Below, in pieces: positions 9,973 through 18,632 of a stretch of DNA of 64,000 nucleotides. The translations under genes were made by a program, and so were the position numbers. How positions within the stretch are numbered: the first letter of the stretch is position 1; the number at the start of each line of letters is the position of its first letter. The notes below the pieces were generated by a model. It was not told where the DNA came from and did no database searches. It saw only the letters and a list, made by a program, of their open reading frames with translations. This DNA comes from Azospirillum oleiclasticum (lineage in GTDB: Bacteria > Pseudomonadota > Alphaproteobacteria > Azospirillales > Azospirillaceae), in assembly GCF_013423485.1 (NCBI RefSeq), contig NZ_JABFFR010000013.1, forward strand, positions 1 to 64,000, given 5' to 3'.

Positions 9973-9996
9973 GCGCCCGCGGTCGCACGCGGGCGC
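9973..9996 (+). other. Hairpin in the rplO-secY gap
   Basis: A perfect 9-bp stem (GCGCCCGCG, 9973-9981, with 9988-9996) and a 6-nt loop begin five bases after the rplO stop. No T run follows, so full termination is doubtful. It could lower transcription into secY or protect the 3' end of a processed ribosomal mRNA. Confidence 0.5.
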
Positions 9997-10092
9997 CTTC
10001 CGTGCTAAAGGGATGGTCGGGAACGGGGCGGACGCCGGGGCACCAGCCGACCGGAGCCGCCCCCATTCGCACGTAGGGATCGGGGACGGACC

Positions 10093-11433
10093 ATGGCATC
10101 AGCGGCCGAGCAGCTTGCCGCGAACATCAATTTCGGCGCCTTCGCCAAGGCGACGGATCTGAAGAAGCGGATCTGGTTCACCCTTGGCGCGCTGATCATC
10201 TATCGCCTTGGCACCTACATCCCGCTGCCGGGGATCGATCCGCACATCCTCCAGGAGATATTCCGGCAGCAGGGCGGCGGCATCCTCGGCATGTTCGACA
10301 TGCTGGCCGGCGGTGCGCTGCACCGTATGACGATCTTCGCGCTCAACATCATGCCGTACATTTCGGCCTCCATCATCGTGCAGCTCCTGACGGCCGTCGT
10401 GCCGACCATGGAAGCGCTGAAAAAGGAGGGTGAATCCGGGCGGAAGAAGCTGAACCAGTACACCCGCTTCGGTACCGTGGCTCTGGCCACGGTGCAGGCC
10501 TATGGCTTGGCGGTCGGGCTGGAAGCGATGTCGGGTTCGGCGGGGTCGGCGGTGATCGATCCCGGCCTGTTCTTCCGCATCACCACCGTGATCACGCTGG
10601 TCGGCGGCACGATGTTCCTGATGTGGCTGGGCGAGCAGATCACCGCGCGCGGCATCGGCAACGGCATCTCGCTGATCATCTTCGCCGGCATCGTGGCGGA
10701 GCTGCCGCGGGCGCTGGTCAGCACGCTGGAGCTGGGGCGCACCGGCGCCATCTCGTCGCTGTTCATCATCTTCATGCTGCTGATGGCCGTCGGCGTCGTC
10801 TTCTTCATCGTGTTCATGGAGCGGGCGCAGCGCCGGCTGCTGGTGCAGTACCCCAAGCGGCAGATGGGGAACCGCATGTTCGGCGGCGAATCGTCGCACC
10901 TGCCGCTGAAGCTCAACACCGCCGGCGTGATCCCGCCGATCTTCGCCTCCTCGCTGCTGCTGCTGCCGGCGACGGTGGGCGGCTTCGCCGGGGCGGGCGG
11001 CCCGGAATGGTTGCAGACTGCCGTCCGGTTCCTGGCGCATGGCCAGCCGCTCTACATGCTGATGTACGCGGCGCTGATCGTGTTCTTCTGCTTCTTCTAC
11101 ACCGCGATCGTGTTCAACCCGGCCGAGACCGCCGACAACCTGCGCAAGTATGGCGGTTTCATCCCCGGCATCCGGCCGGGCAAGAACACCTCGGACTATC
11201 TGGACTTCGTGCTGACCCGGCTGACGGTGATCGGCTCGGCCTACCTTGTGGCGGTTTGTCTCCTCCCCGAATTTCTGATTGCCCAGCACTCGGTTCCGTT
11301 TTATTTCGGCGGTACGAGCCTGCTCATCGTCGTGACGGTGACCATGGACACGGTGGCTCAGATCCACTCGCATCTGCTGGCCCATCAATACGAGGGGCTC
11401 ATCAAGAAAGCGAAGCTTCGGGGGAGAAAGTAA
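10093..11433 (+). CDS. secY: Protein translocase subunit SecY
   Basis: SecY (446 aa) is the channel of the Sec translocon in the inner membrane. Ten hydrophobic segments are visible. IPLPGIDPH begins the first periplasmic region, GMFDMLAGGALHRMTIFALNIMPYISASI is the plug and second helix region (keys: DMLAGG, NIMPYISASI), and QRRLLVQYPKRQ and GGTSLLIVV follow. It sits in its conserved place between rplO and adk, with the adk start overlapping its stop. No rpmJ follows. Confidence 0.98.
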   Translation: MASAAEQLAANINFGAFAKATDLKKRIWFTLGALIIYRLGTYIPLPGIDPHILQEIFRQQGGGILGMFDMLAGGALHRMTIFALNIMPYISASIIVQLLTAVVPTMEALKKEGESGRKKLNQYTRFGTVALATVQAYGLAVGLEAMSGSAGSAVIDPGLFFRITTVITLVGGTMFLMWLGEQITARGIGNGISLIIFAGIVAELPRALVSTLELGRTGAISSLFIIFMLLMAVGVVFFIVFMERAQRRLLVQYPKRQMGNRMFGGESSHLPLKLNTAGVIPPIFASSLLLLPATVGGFAGAGGPEWLQTAVRFLAHGQPLYMLMYAALIVFFCFFYTAIVFNPAETADNLRKYGGFIPGIRPGKNTSDYLDFVLTRLTVIGSAYLVAVCLLPEFLIAQHSVPFYFGGTSLLIVVTVTMDTVAQIHSHLLAHQYEGLIKKAKLRGRK

Positions 11434-12077
11434 TGAATCTGATCCTGCTCGGCCCGCCGGGCGCCGGCAAGGGCACCCAGGCCCGTCGCCTGGAGGACAC
11501 GCGCGGTCTCGTCCAGCTCTCCACCGGCGACATGCTGAGGGCGCTGGTGGCCGAGGGCGGCCCGCTGGGCCAGCAGGCGAAGGACATCATGTCGGCCGGC
11601 AAGCTGATGCCGGACGAGCTGATGATCGCGATGATCGCCGAGCGGATCAGCAAGCCTGATGTCGCCAAGGGCTTCATCCTCGACGGCTTTCCCCGCACCG
11701 TCGGTCAGGCGGACGCCCTGGACCGGATGTTGGCCGACAAGGGGCTGAAGCTCGACCACGTCATCGAGATGAAAGTCGATGACGCGGCCCTGGTCGATCG
11801 CATCACCGGCCGCTACACCTGCGCCAAGTGCGGCCAGGGCTACCATGACCGGTTCCAGAAGCCGGCCGTGGACGGCGTGTGCGACAATTGCGGCTCGACC
11901 GAGTTCAAGCGGCGCGCCGACGACAACGCCGAGACGGTGACCACCCGGCTCGCCCAGTACCATGCCCAGACCGCGCCGATCCTGCCTTACTATCAGGAGC
12001 ACGGCGTGTTGAAGACGGTGGACGGCATGGCCGACATCGATGTGGTGACGAAAGAGATCGAGGCGATTCTCGCCTGA
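11433..12077 (+). CDS. adk: Adenylate kinase, zinc-type lid
   Basis: The enzyme (214 aa) interconverts ATP + AMP with 2 ADP. The P-loop GPPGAGKGTQ is at residues 7-16, the AMP-binding region includes STGDMLRA, and DGFPRTVGQA follows. The lid carries CAKCGQGY and later CDNCGS, that is C-X2-C...C-X2-C, so it probably binds zinc. The ATG shares one base with the secY stop (TAATG), which implies translational coupling. Confidence 0.97.
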   Translation: MNLILLGPPGAGKGTQARRLEDTRGLVQLSTGDMLRALVAEGGPLGQQAKDIMSAGKLMPDELMIAMIAERISKPDVAKGFILDGFPRTVGQADALDRMLADKGLKLDHVIEMKVDDAALVDRITGRYTCAKCGQGYHDRFQKPAVDGVCDNCGSTEFKRRADDNAETVTTRLAQYHAQTAPILPYYQEHGVLKTVDGMADIDVVTKEIEAILA

Positions 12078-12166
12078 TCCTGTGCCGCGGGGGTTCCGGT
12101 TTCCCCTGGATCCCCTGCGACGGCTTGCGGTCCTCCGCATGAGTTGACCCAGCGCTGAGAAATTCC

Positions 12167-12194
12167 TTGACACCCGTCGGCGACTGTCTATAGT
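12167..12194 (+). promoter_or_regulatory. Sigma70-type promoter before rpsM (alpha operon)
   Basis: TTGACA (12167-12172) and TATAGT (12189-12194) are separated by 16 bp. The site lies in the 248-base adk-rpsM gap, about 130 bases before the rpsM start. It would let the rpsM-rpsK-rpoA-rplQ genes be transcribed apart from the spc operon. The rest of the gap is leader sequence without a recognisable gene. Confidence 0.75.
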
Positions 12195-12325
12195 GCGCCA
12201 CCTTCCGGCCCGATCCAGGGCCGGAGGTCGTTTTGCGTCTTGAGTCGTGCGCAACGGGCTCCTGGCGTTGATCGGTGTGTAGGCAGGCCTCCGTGGCCGC
12301 CGTTGAGATATCGAGGAGAGCAGGC

Positions 12326-12694
12326 GTGGCGCGTATCGCTGGCGTCAACATCCCCGCGCAGAAGCGCGTGGAGATCGCGTTGACCTACATCCATGGCATC
12401 GGCCCCTTCAAGGCCAAGGAAATCTGCAGCAAGATCGGCATTCCGGCCGAGCGTCGGGTGAATCAGCTCACCGACGACGAGGTGCTCCGCATCCGCGAGA
12501 CCATCGACAGCGACTACCGCGTCGAAGGCGATCTGCGGCGTGAGGTGGCGATGAACATCAAGCGTCTGATGGACCTGGGCTGCTACCGCGGCCTGCGTCA
12601 CCGCAAGGGCCTGCCGGTCCACGGTCAGCGCACCCACACCAACGCCCGCACCCGCAAGGGTCCGGCGAAGCCGATCGCCGGCAAGAAGAAGTAA
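12326..12694 (+). CDS. rpsM: 30S ribosomal protein S13
   Basis: S13 (122 aa) sits at the top of the 30S head and touches the P-site t[23 protein letters not shown] at the start and [21 protein letters not shown] near the end (key: [10 protein letters not shown]) are typical. The start is GTG at 12326, after GAGGAG at 12313-12318. The frame is open further upstream but without family similarity. Confidence 0.97.
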   Translation: MARIAGVNIPAQKRVEIALTYIHGIGPFKAKEICSKIGIPAERRVNQLTDDEVLRIRETIDSDYRVEGDLRREVAMNIKRLMDLGCYRGLRHRKGLPVHGQRTHTNARTRKGPAKPIAGKKK

Positions 12695-12712
12695 GCGAGA
12701 GGATCACCTCCC

Positions 12713-13111
12713 ATGGCAAAGCCTTCTGCCGCCGCTCAGCGTCTTCGCCGCCGCGAGCGCAAGAACATCACCTCCGGCGTCGCGCATGTGAACGCCTCCT
12801 TCAACAACACGATGATCACCATCACCGACGCGCAGGGCAACACCATCGCCTGGTCGTCGTCGGGCACGATGGGCTTCAAGGGCTCGCGCAAGTCCACGCC
12901 CTACGCCGCGCAGGTCGCCGCCGAGGACGCGGGCCGCAAGGCGCAGGAGCACGGCATGAAGACCCTCGAGGTCGAGGTCAAGGGCCCGGGGTCGGGGCGC
13001 GAATCCGCTCTGCGTGCGCTCCAGTCGATCGGCTTCCAGATCACGTCCATCCGTGACGTGACGCCGATCCCGCACAACGGCGTCCGCCCGCCGAAGAAGC
13101 GCCGCGTCTGA
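12713..13111 (+). CDS. rpsK: 30S ribosomal protein S11
   Basis: S11 (132 aa) lies in the 30S platform near the E site. [18 protein letters not shown] and the C-terminal [17 protein letters not shown] are signatures. An 18-base gap separates it from rpsM. Confidence 0.98.
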   Translation: MAKPSAAAQRLRRRERKNITSGVAHVNASFNNTMITITDAQGNTIAWSSSGTMGFKGSRKSTPYAAQVAAEDAGRKAQEHGMKTLEVEVKGPGSGRESALRALQSIGFQITSIRDVTPIPHNGVRPPKKRRV

Positions 13112-13152
13112 TCGTATTGTTTCCCGCACCCGCGGGACCGACCGCACCGGGA

Positions 13153-13182
13153 AAGACGGCCGCTCGCCATCGCGGCCGTCTT
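13153..13182 (+). other. Hairpin between rpsK and rpoA
   Basis: A perfect 11-bp stem (AAGACGGCCGC, 13153-13163, with 13172-13182) and an 8-nt loop lie midway in the 133-base gap. There is no T run after it. It may reduce rpoA expression relative to ribosomal proteins or act as an mRNA-processing site. Confidence 0.55.
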
Positions 13183-13244
13183 CAGCATTGGTGCGGCGCC
13201 GGGACCGCGGGATCGCGACAACCGATGGCAAGAGGGTAGTGGCC

Positions 13245-14261
13245 GTGCTTCAGAAGAACTGGCAGGAACTGATCAAGCCGAGCAAGCTCGACATCCAGCC
13301 CGGCGACGACGCCGACCGCGTCGCCACCGTCGTTGCGGAGCCGCTCGAGCGTGGTTTCGGTCTCACCCTGGGCAATGCGCTGCGACGCGTGCTGCTCTCC
13401 TCGCTTCAGGGCGCCGCGGTGACCTCGATCCACATCGACGGGGTCCTGCACGAGTTCTCGTCCATCCCCGGCGTCCGCGAGGACGTGACCGACATCGTCC
13501 TGAACATCAAGACGATGGGTCTGCGCATGCACGGCGACGGGCCGAAGCGCATGCGGCTGCGCGCCGAAGGGCCGGGCGAGGTGAAGGCCGGCATGATCGA
13601 GGCCGGTTCCGACATCGCGGTGATGGACCCGGAGCTGATCATCTGCACGCTCGACGCCGGCGCGCGTCTGAACATGGAGCTGACGGTCGAGACCGGGAAG
13701 GGCTATGTCCCGGCCACGCAGAACCGTCCCGAGGACGCGCCGATCGGCCTGATCCCGGTGGACGCGTTGTTCTCGCCGGTGCGCAAGGTCTCCTACAAGG
13801 TCGATAACGCCCGCGTCGGCCAAGTGACCGACTACGACCGTCTGTCGATGTCGGTGGAGACCAACGGCGCCGTGAAGCCCGAGGACGCGGTGGCGCTCGC
13901 CGCCCGCATCCTGCAGGACCAGCTCCAGCTCTTCATCAACTTCGAGGAGCCGAGCCACGCCGTCGCCGAGGAGCGTCACGAGGAGGTTCCGTTCAACAAG
14001 AACCTGCTCCGCAAGGTGGACGAGCTCGAACTGTCGGTGCGTTCGGCCAACTGCCTGAAGAACGACAACATCGTCTACATCGGCGACCTGGTGCAGAAGA
14101 CCGAGGCGGAGATGCTCCGGACCCCGAACTTCGGCCGCAAGTCGCTGAACGAGATCAAGGAAGTGCTGGCGCAGATGGGCCTCCATCTCGGCATGGAGAT
14201 CCCGAACTGGCCGCCCGAGAACATCGAGGAGCTGGCGAAGCGGCTGGAAGAGCCGTACTGA
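13245..14261 (+). CDS. rpoA: DNA-directed RNA polymerase subunit alpha
   Basis: Alpha (338 aa) dimerises to start RNA polymerase assembly and contacts activators and UP elements. The N-terminal domain runs to about residue 235 ([22 protein letters not shown] near residue 28; key part [17 protein letters not shown]). The C-terminal domain follows ([37 protein letters not shown] with M for the first L). I chose the GTG at 13245 because the protein then begins [18 protein letters not shown] as in other proteobacteria; a GTG at 13239 is also possible. Confidence 0.97.
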   Translation: MLQKNWQELIKPSKLDIQPGDDADRVATVVAEPLERGFGLTLGNALRRVLLSSLQGAAVTSIHIDGVLHEFSSIPGVREDVTDIVLNIKTMGLRMHGDGPKRMRLRAEGPGEVKAGMIEAGSDIAVMDPELIICTLDAGARLNMELTVETGKGYVPATQNRPEDAPIGLIPVDALFSPVRKVSYKVDNARVGQVTDYDRLSMSVETNGAVKPEDAVALAARILQDQLQLFINFEEPSHAVAEERHEEVPFNKNLLRKVDELELSVRSANCLKNDNIVYIGDLVQKTEAEMLRTPNFGRKSLNEIKEVLAQMGLHLGMEIPNWPPENIEELAKRLEEPY

Positions 14262-14305
14262 GCCGATCTCCACGATCGTTGATCCGCGGGACCGCAACCC
14301 CCGCA

Positions 14306-14339
14306 AGCCCGCCGTACCGGTCCGTCCGGGCGGCGGGTT
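14306..14339 (+). other. Hairpin between rpoA and rplQ
   Basis: A 9-bp stem with one G-T pair (14306-14314 with 14331-14339) encloses a 16-nt loop in the 129-base gap. No T run follows. It resembles the other spacer hairpins of this cluster in size and place. Confidence 0.4.
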
Positions 14340-14390
14340 CCACCATCGGCTCCCCGAGGGGGGCCAAGCCATGAAAGAGGATGTGACGTC

Positions 14391-14819
14391 ATGCGCCACG
14401 GAGTTTCTGGACGCAAGCTCGGTAAGACCACCAGCCATCGCAAGGCCATGTTCTCGAACATGGCGAACGCGCTGATCAAGCACGAGCAGATCAAGACGAC
14501 CCTGCCGAAGGCGAAGGAACTGCGCCCGATCGCCGAGCGGCTGATCACGCTCGGCAAGAAGGGTGGCCTTGCCAACCGCCGTCTGGCTTTCGCGCAGCTG
14601 CGCGACGACGCCATGGTGACCAAGCTCTTCACCGTGCTGGCTGATCGTTACAAGGACCGCGCCGGCGGCTACACCCGCGTTCTGAAGGCGGGCTTCCGCT
14701 ACGGCGACGCGGCGGCCATGGGTGTGATCGAGCTGGTCGATCGCGACACGGCGGCGAAGGGTCTCGACTCCGGCCCGACCATGAAGGACGGGACCGAGGC
14801 CGAAGGCGACGAGGCGTGA
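14391..14819 (+). CDS. rplQ: 50S ribosomal protein L17
   Basis: L17 (142 aa) lies near the tunnel exit. [20 protein letters not shown] and [20 protein letters not shown] are diagnostic. The C-terminal 25 residues are an acidic extension absent from the shortest homologues. It is the last gene of the ribosomal block. Confidence 0.97.
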   Translation: MRHGVSGRKLGKTTSHRKAMFSNMANALIKHEQIKTTLPKAKELRPIAERLITLGKKGGLANRRLAFAQLRDDAMVTKLFTVLADRYKDRAGGYTRVLKAGFRYGDAAAMGVIELVDRDTAAKGLDSGPTMKDGTEAEGDEA

Positions 14820-14882
14820 CCAGCGGCGCCCGTGACCCGGCCATCCGGTGCTCACGGTGTTGCTTTTGATGGATGATTGTGG

Positions 14883-14920
14883 CGCCCCTTTCCGGATTTC
14901 CGGAAAGGGGCGTTGCCTTT
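14883..14920 (+). terminator. Strong terminator at the end of the ribosomal block
   Basis: A perfect 14-bp stem (14883-14896 with 14899-14912) has a nominal 2-nt loop, in practice four to six nt, and is followed by TTGCCTTTT. It lies 63 bases after the rplQ stop and should end the whole S10-spc-alpha transcript. Confidence 0.9.
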
Positions 14921-14945
14921 TGGGGAGGCCGGCAGAGCCGCCAGC

Positions 14946-15524
14946 ATGTTGAGACCGCTCTACAACTGGATTCTCCGGCGCTCGGCACGGCCCGACGCGG
15001 TGTGGTGGATGGCGGGCGTGTCCTTCGCGGAAAGCTCCTTCTTTCCCCTGCCGCCCGACATCATGCTGATCCCGATGTGCCTCGCCGAGCCGAAGAAGCT
15101 CTGGCGGTACACCAACATCTGCGCGCTGGCGTCGCTGTTCGGCGGCATCCTGGGCTACGCGATCGGCTTCTTCCTGTTCGACAGCGTCGGCCGGCTGCTC
15201 TTCGACCTCTACGGTCTGTGGGACGCCTATTACGGCTTCCAGCATTCCTTCAACACGGTGGGGCCCTGGCTTCTGGTGCTGAAGGGGGTGACACCGATCC
15301 CCTACAAGCTGCTGGCGATCACCGCCGGCATCGCGAAGATGGACATCGTCATCTTCCTGCTGTGCTCCGTGGTGGCGCGCTTCTCGCGCTACTACATCAT
15401 CGCGGTCCTTCTCCATTTCTATGGCCCGCAGGTGCAGCGGATCATCGAGAAGCGGCTGATGCTGGTGACGACGTTGCTTGTGGTGGTGGTGGTCGGCGGG
15501 CTCCTGAGCTTCAAGCTGGTGTGA
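14946..15524 (+). CDS. YqaA-type VTT-domain membrane protein
   Basis: A 192-aa inner-membrane protein of the DedA/VTT (SNARE-associated) superfamily, short YqaA branch. FAESSFFPLPPDIMLIPMCL (residues about 28-47) is the conserved re-entrant segment with Glu and Pro, and KGVTPIPYKLLAITAGIAKM is the second such segment. Hydrophobic stretches include the last 20 residues. DedA relatives transport or flip lipids such as undecaprenyl phosphate; the substrate here is unknown. The frame is open into the terminator, so ATG 14946 is the likely start. Confidence 0.85.
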   Translation: MLRPLYNWILRRSARPDAVWWMAGVSFAESSFFPLPPDIMLIPMCLAEPKKLWRYTNICALASLFGGILGYAIGFFLFDSVGRLLFDLYGLWDAYYGFQHSFNTVGPWLLVLKGVTPIPYKLLAITAGIAKMDIVIFLLCSVVARFSRYYIIAVLLHFYGPQVQRIIEKRLMLVTTLLVVVVVGGLLSFKLV

Positions 15525-15546
15525 TGCACCGAGTCGGTGCCGCGTC

Positions 15547-15810
15547 CTACAGCGGCATGCCCTGATCGGGCTGGTTGCGTTCGGACTCGGTCATGGCCTT
15601 CCGCTCCCGCCGCTCGCGCACGACGAGGAGCGCGATGGCGGCGGCGACGAGCGCGCCGCCCAGCACCGGCAGCAGCATGGTGAAGAAGCCTCCGTCCGGC
15701 GCGGTGAACACCCGCAGCGCCAGCACGGCCAGCCCGCCGAAGAGCAGGGCCAGGAAGACCTTCATCGACCCGCCGGAGCGGGAGGGACGGGGCGTGTTCG
15801 GCGTGTTCAT
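15547..15810 (-). CDS. Small two-helix membrane protein, unknown
   Basis: An 87-aa protein with two hydrophobic segments (KVFLALLFGGLAVLALRVF and FFTMLLPVLGGALVAAAIAL) and a charged RERRERKAM tail. The start at 15810 has AAAGGGA nine bases upstream; an ATG three codons earlier is poorly spaced. It is convergent with the YqaA gene. I do not recognise the family. Confidence 0.6.
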   Translation of the reverse strand: MNTPNTPRPSRSGGSMKVFLALLFGGLAVLALRVFTAPDGGFFTMLLPVLGGALVAAAIALLVVRERRERKAMTESERNQPDQGMPL

Positions 15811-15901
15811 TTGGATCATTCCCTTTCCGATGGGGTTCCCTGCATAGTGAGGCGCCCACCCGTGGGCTGCACAGCTTAATCGAATGGGAGCCGCAGTCGA
15901 T

Positions 15902-16294
15902 ATGTTCCGACCGATCGTCACCTCCGTCCTGGCGCTTGCGCTCGTCGTGCTGGCCGGTTGCGCCGACGCGCCGCCTCAGCGGGCCGGTTCCTCCTCGCTC
16001 CCGCCGCCGTCGGAGGCCGTTCCCGTTCCCGCCACTCCGGGGGCCGCCCGTCCCATGACTCCGCCAACCGCGGCGGCGGCTCCGTCGGCCGGCTCCGACC
16101 TGTTGACCGACACGAACCGTCTGGAATCCTGCCGTGAGCGTTGTGAGCGGAGCTACCGCATCTGCGGCGATTCCACCTCCTCCTCCAAGGACGACATGAT
16201 CGGCACGCTCGGCAACCCGCGGCCCTTCAGCCAGGCCGACGACTGCCAGTATCAACTGCGCTCCTGCCACAAACGTTGCGACACCACGCCCTGA
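15902..16294 (+). CDS. Cys-rich putative lipoprotein
   Basis: A 130-aa protein with a signal peptide and a lipobox (VVLAGC, Cys near residue 17), so probably lipid-anchored. A Pro/Ala linker of about 50 residues follows. The C-terminal part carries CRERCERSYRIC and later CQYQLRSCHKRC, giving six cysteines in a pattern that suggests disulfide pairs or a metal site. Function is unknown. rarA follows after 31 bases. Confidence 0.75.
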   Translation: MFRPIVTSVLALALVVLAGCADAPPQRAGSSSLPPPSEAVPVPATPGAARPMTPPTAAAAPSAGSDLLTDTNRLESCRERCERSYRICGDSTSSSKDDMIGTLGNPRPFSQADDCQYQLRSCHKRCDTTP

Positions 16295-16325
16295 CCGGGC
16301 CGCAAGAGGAGGGAGCGCGGGGGCG

Positions 16326-17651
16326 ATGGCAAAGCGGGGCGAGCGGCCGGCGGACGCCGGCGGGCTGTTCGACGCGCAGGCCCCGCGACCGCTCGCCGAC
16401 CGCCTGCGCCCGCGCACCCTGGCCGAGGTGGTCGGGCAGGACCACCTGCTGAACCCGGAGGGGCCGGTCGGCCGCATGGTGGCCGCCCGGCGGTTGGCCT
16501 CCATGATCCTGTGGGGGCCGCCGGGCTGCGGCAAGACCACCATCGCCCGGCTGCTCGCCCAGGCGACCGACCTGCATTTCGAGCCGCTGTCGGCGGTCTT
16601 CTCCGGGGTCGCCGACCTGCGCCGGGTGTTCGAGGCGGCGCGCGCCCGCCGCGCGGGCGGGCAGGGCACACTGCTGTTCATCGACGAGATCCACCGCTTC
16701 AACCGCGCCCAGCAGGACGGCTTCCTGCCTTATGTGGAGGATGGCACGGTGACGCTGGTGGGGGCGACCACGGAGAACCCGTCCTTCGAGCTGAATGCCG
16801 CCCTGCTGTCGCGGGCCCAGGTCTTCGTGCTGAAGCGCCTCGACGATGCGGCGCTGGAGAAGCTGCTGGCCCGTGCGGAAGCCGAGACCGGCCGGCCGCT
16901 GCCGGTGGACGCCGACGCGCGCAGCGCGCTGAAGGCGATGGCCGACGGTGACGGCCGCTTCTGTCTGAACCTGTGCGAGGAGCTGTTCGCCCTGCCGCCG
17001 GGCCCGCCGCTGGACAACACGGCGCTGACCGCGGCCGTGCAGCGCCGGGCTCCCCTCTATGACAAGGCGCAGGAGGGGCATTACAACCTCATCAGCGCGT
17101 TGCACAAGTCGCTGCGCGGGTCGGACACCGACGCCGCCCTCTACTGGTTCGCCCGCATGCTGGCGGGCGGCGAGGACCCGCGCTACATCGCCCGCCGCCT
17201 GACCCGCTTCGCGGTGGAGGACATCGGCATGGCCGACCCCAGCGCCCTGACGCAGGCCATCGCTGCCTGGGAGACCTATGAGCGGCTCGGCAGCCCGGAG
17301 GGGGAGCTGGCGCTGGCCCAACTCGTCGTCTATCTCGGCACCGCGCCCAAGTCGAACGCCGCCTACGTCGCCTACAAGGCCGCGGTGGGTGCGGCGAAGG
17401 AGACCGGCTCCCTGATGCCCCCCATGCACATCCTGAACGCGCCGACGCGTCTGATGAAGGATCTCGGCTACGGCAAGGGCTATGCCTACGACCACGACGC
17501 GGAGGACGGCTTCTCCGGCCAGAACTATTTCCCCGACGGGATGGCGCGGCGCGACTTCTACCGACCGGTCGAGCGCGGTTTCGAGCGCGAGATCCGCAAG
17601 CGGCTGGACTACTGGGCGAAGCTGCGGGACCGGCGGTCGGAGGAGGGGTGA
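16326..17651 (+). CDS. rarA: Replication-associated recombination protein RarA (MgsA)
   Basis: A 441-aa AAA+ ATPase of the clamp-loader group that acts at stalled forks. PLADRLRPRTLAEVVGQDHL is the entry motif, Walker A is GPPGCGKTT (about residue 64), Walker B is LLFIDEIHRFN, and sensor 1 is GATTENPSFE. The C-terminal part has the MgsA/RarA tetramerisation region, with YPKGSNAAY-like APKSNAAYVAY and HILNAPTRLMKDLGYGKGY. The length is normal. Confidence 0.95.
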   Translation: MAKRGERPADAGGLFDAQAPRPLADRLRPRTLAEVVGQDHLLNPEGPVGRMVAARRLASMILWGPPGCGKTTIARLLAQATDLHFEPLSAVFSGVADLRRVFEAARARRAGGQGTLLFIDEIHRFNRAQQDGFLPYVEDGTVTLVGATTENPSFELNAALLSRAQVFVLKRLDDAALEKLLARAEAETGRPLPVDADARSALKAMADGDGRFCLNLCEELFALPPGPPLDNTALTAAVQRRAPLYDKAQEGHYNLISALHKSLRGSDTDAALYWFARMLAGGEDPRYIARRLTRFAVEDIGMADPSALTQAIAAWETYERLGSPEGELALAQLVVYLGTAPKSNAAYVAYKAAVGAAKETGSLMPPMHILNAPTRLMKDLGYGKGYAYDHDAEDGFSGQNYFPDGMARRDFYRPVERGFEREIRKRLDYWAKLRDRRSEEG

Positions 17652-17691
17652 GGCCGGGCGCGTCCCGTGGCGAGCTTCCAGGTGTCGGGGA

Positions 17692-18561
17692 ATGACCAGC
17701 CCCGTTTTCACCCGCTTCATCGGCATCGACTGGTCGGGCGCGCGTGGGCCCCGCTACGCCGGCGTGGCGGTGGCCGAGTGTCGGGCGGGGGAGGGTGCGC
17801 CGCGGCTGGTGCCGGCGCCGGGTGGCTGGTGGTCGCGCAGCGCGGTGTTCGACTGGCTGCGGGCCGGGCTGGACGACGGGCCGGCGCTGATCGGCATCGA
17901 CTGTGCCTTCACGCTGCCCTTCACGGTGGCCTCCACCTATTTCCCGGACGGGGCGGGCAGCGCGCTGGCCCTGTGGGACCTCGTGGAGCGAGCCTGCGCC
18001 GGCCACGCGGATTTCGTCGGCCGTCCCTTCGCCACCAATCCAGCCTACGCCGCGGGTTTCTGGCTCGCCGGCCCCCAGCCGGGCTGGTACCAGGACCCGC
18101 ACCGGGCGACCGAGCACCGCTGCCGACTCGATGGCCTTGGCAGCCCGCAGAGCCCCTACAAGCTGATCGGGGCCAAGCAGGTGGGGCTGGGTGCGCTGGC
18201 GGGCATGCGCCTGCTGCGTCGGCTGCGGCTGGAAGCGCCGGACCGGGTGGCGGTCTGGCCCTTCGACATGCCGGGACCGGGCGCCACCGTCTTCGTGGAG
18301 ATCTACCCGCGGCTGTTCCTGCGCCGCGCCGGCTTCGGCAACCGCAAGATCCGCGACGCGGCGGACATCGATGTGGCGCTGGCGGCGCTCGGTTCGCGAC
18401 CCGCCCATGGTGCCGCCGCCGTGACCGATCACGAGGCCGACGCTCTGGTGTCCGCCGCGGGTCTGCGCCGGCTGGCCGCCGACCCGCGGGTGTGGGAACC
18501 CGAAGGGCTTGATGACCGGGCGCGCCGGCAGGAGGGATGGATCTTCGGGGTGGGAGCTTGA
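17692..18561 (+). CDS. DUF429-family predicted RNase H-like protein
   Basis: A 289-aa protein opening FIGIDWSGARGPRYAG, the acidic beta-hairpin start of RNase H-fold DUF429 proteins. IGIDCAFTLPF, then FVEIYPRLFLRRAG, then VTDHEADALVSA supply the other conserved acidic residues. Activity has not been shown for most members. I chose ATG 17692; the open frame runs back into rarA. The protein is encoded 40 bases after rarA, perhaps in one transcript. Confidence 0.7.
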   Translation: MTSPVFTRFIGIDWSGARGPRYAGVAVAECRAGEGAPRLVPAPGGWWSRSAVFDWLRAGLDDGPALIGIDCAFTLPFTVASTYFPDGAGSALALWDLVERACAGHADFVGRPFATNPAYAAGFWLAGPQPGWYQDPHRATEHRCRLDGLGSPQSPYKLIGAKQVGLGALAGMRLLRRLRLEAPDRVAVWPFDMPGPGATVFVEIYPRLFLRRAGFGNRKIRDAADIDVALAALGSRPAHGAAAVTDHEADALVSAAGLRRLAADPRVWEPEGLDDRARRQEGWIFGVGA

Positions 18562-18579
18562 CGGTTGCATTCGCATCCG

Positions 18580-18595
18580 TGGCACACCACATGCG
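18580..18595 (+). promoter_or_regulatory. Candidate sigma54 (-24/-12) promoter
   Basis: TGGCAC, five bases, then ATGC gives GG-N10-GC, close to the RpoN consensus TGGCAC-N5-TTGC with one mismatch. Transcription would start near 18606, about 27 bases before the ATG at 18633, which leaves just room for the GAGGGGAG ribosome-binding site. GG-N10-GC occurs by chance in GC-rich DNA, so this is tentative. Confidence 0.45.
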
Positions 18596-18632
18596 CTGCG
18601 TACTACGACATCCCGAGGAGGCGAGGGGAGCC

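Noticed and set aside
13182..15416. Long minus-strand frame opposite rpoA and rplQ
   Set aside because: Opposes highly conserved genes and crosses the rplQ terminator; no domain is visible.
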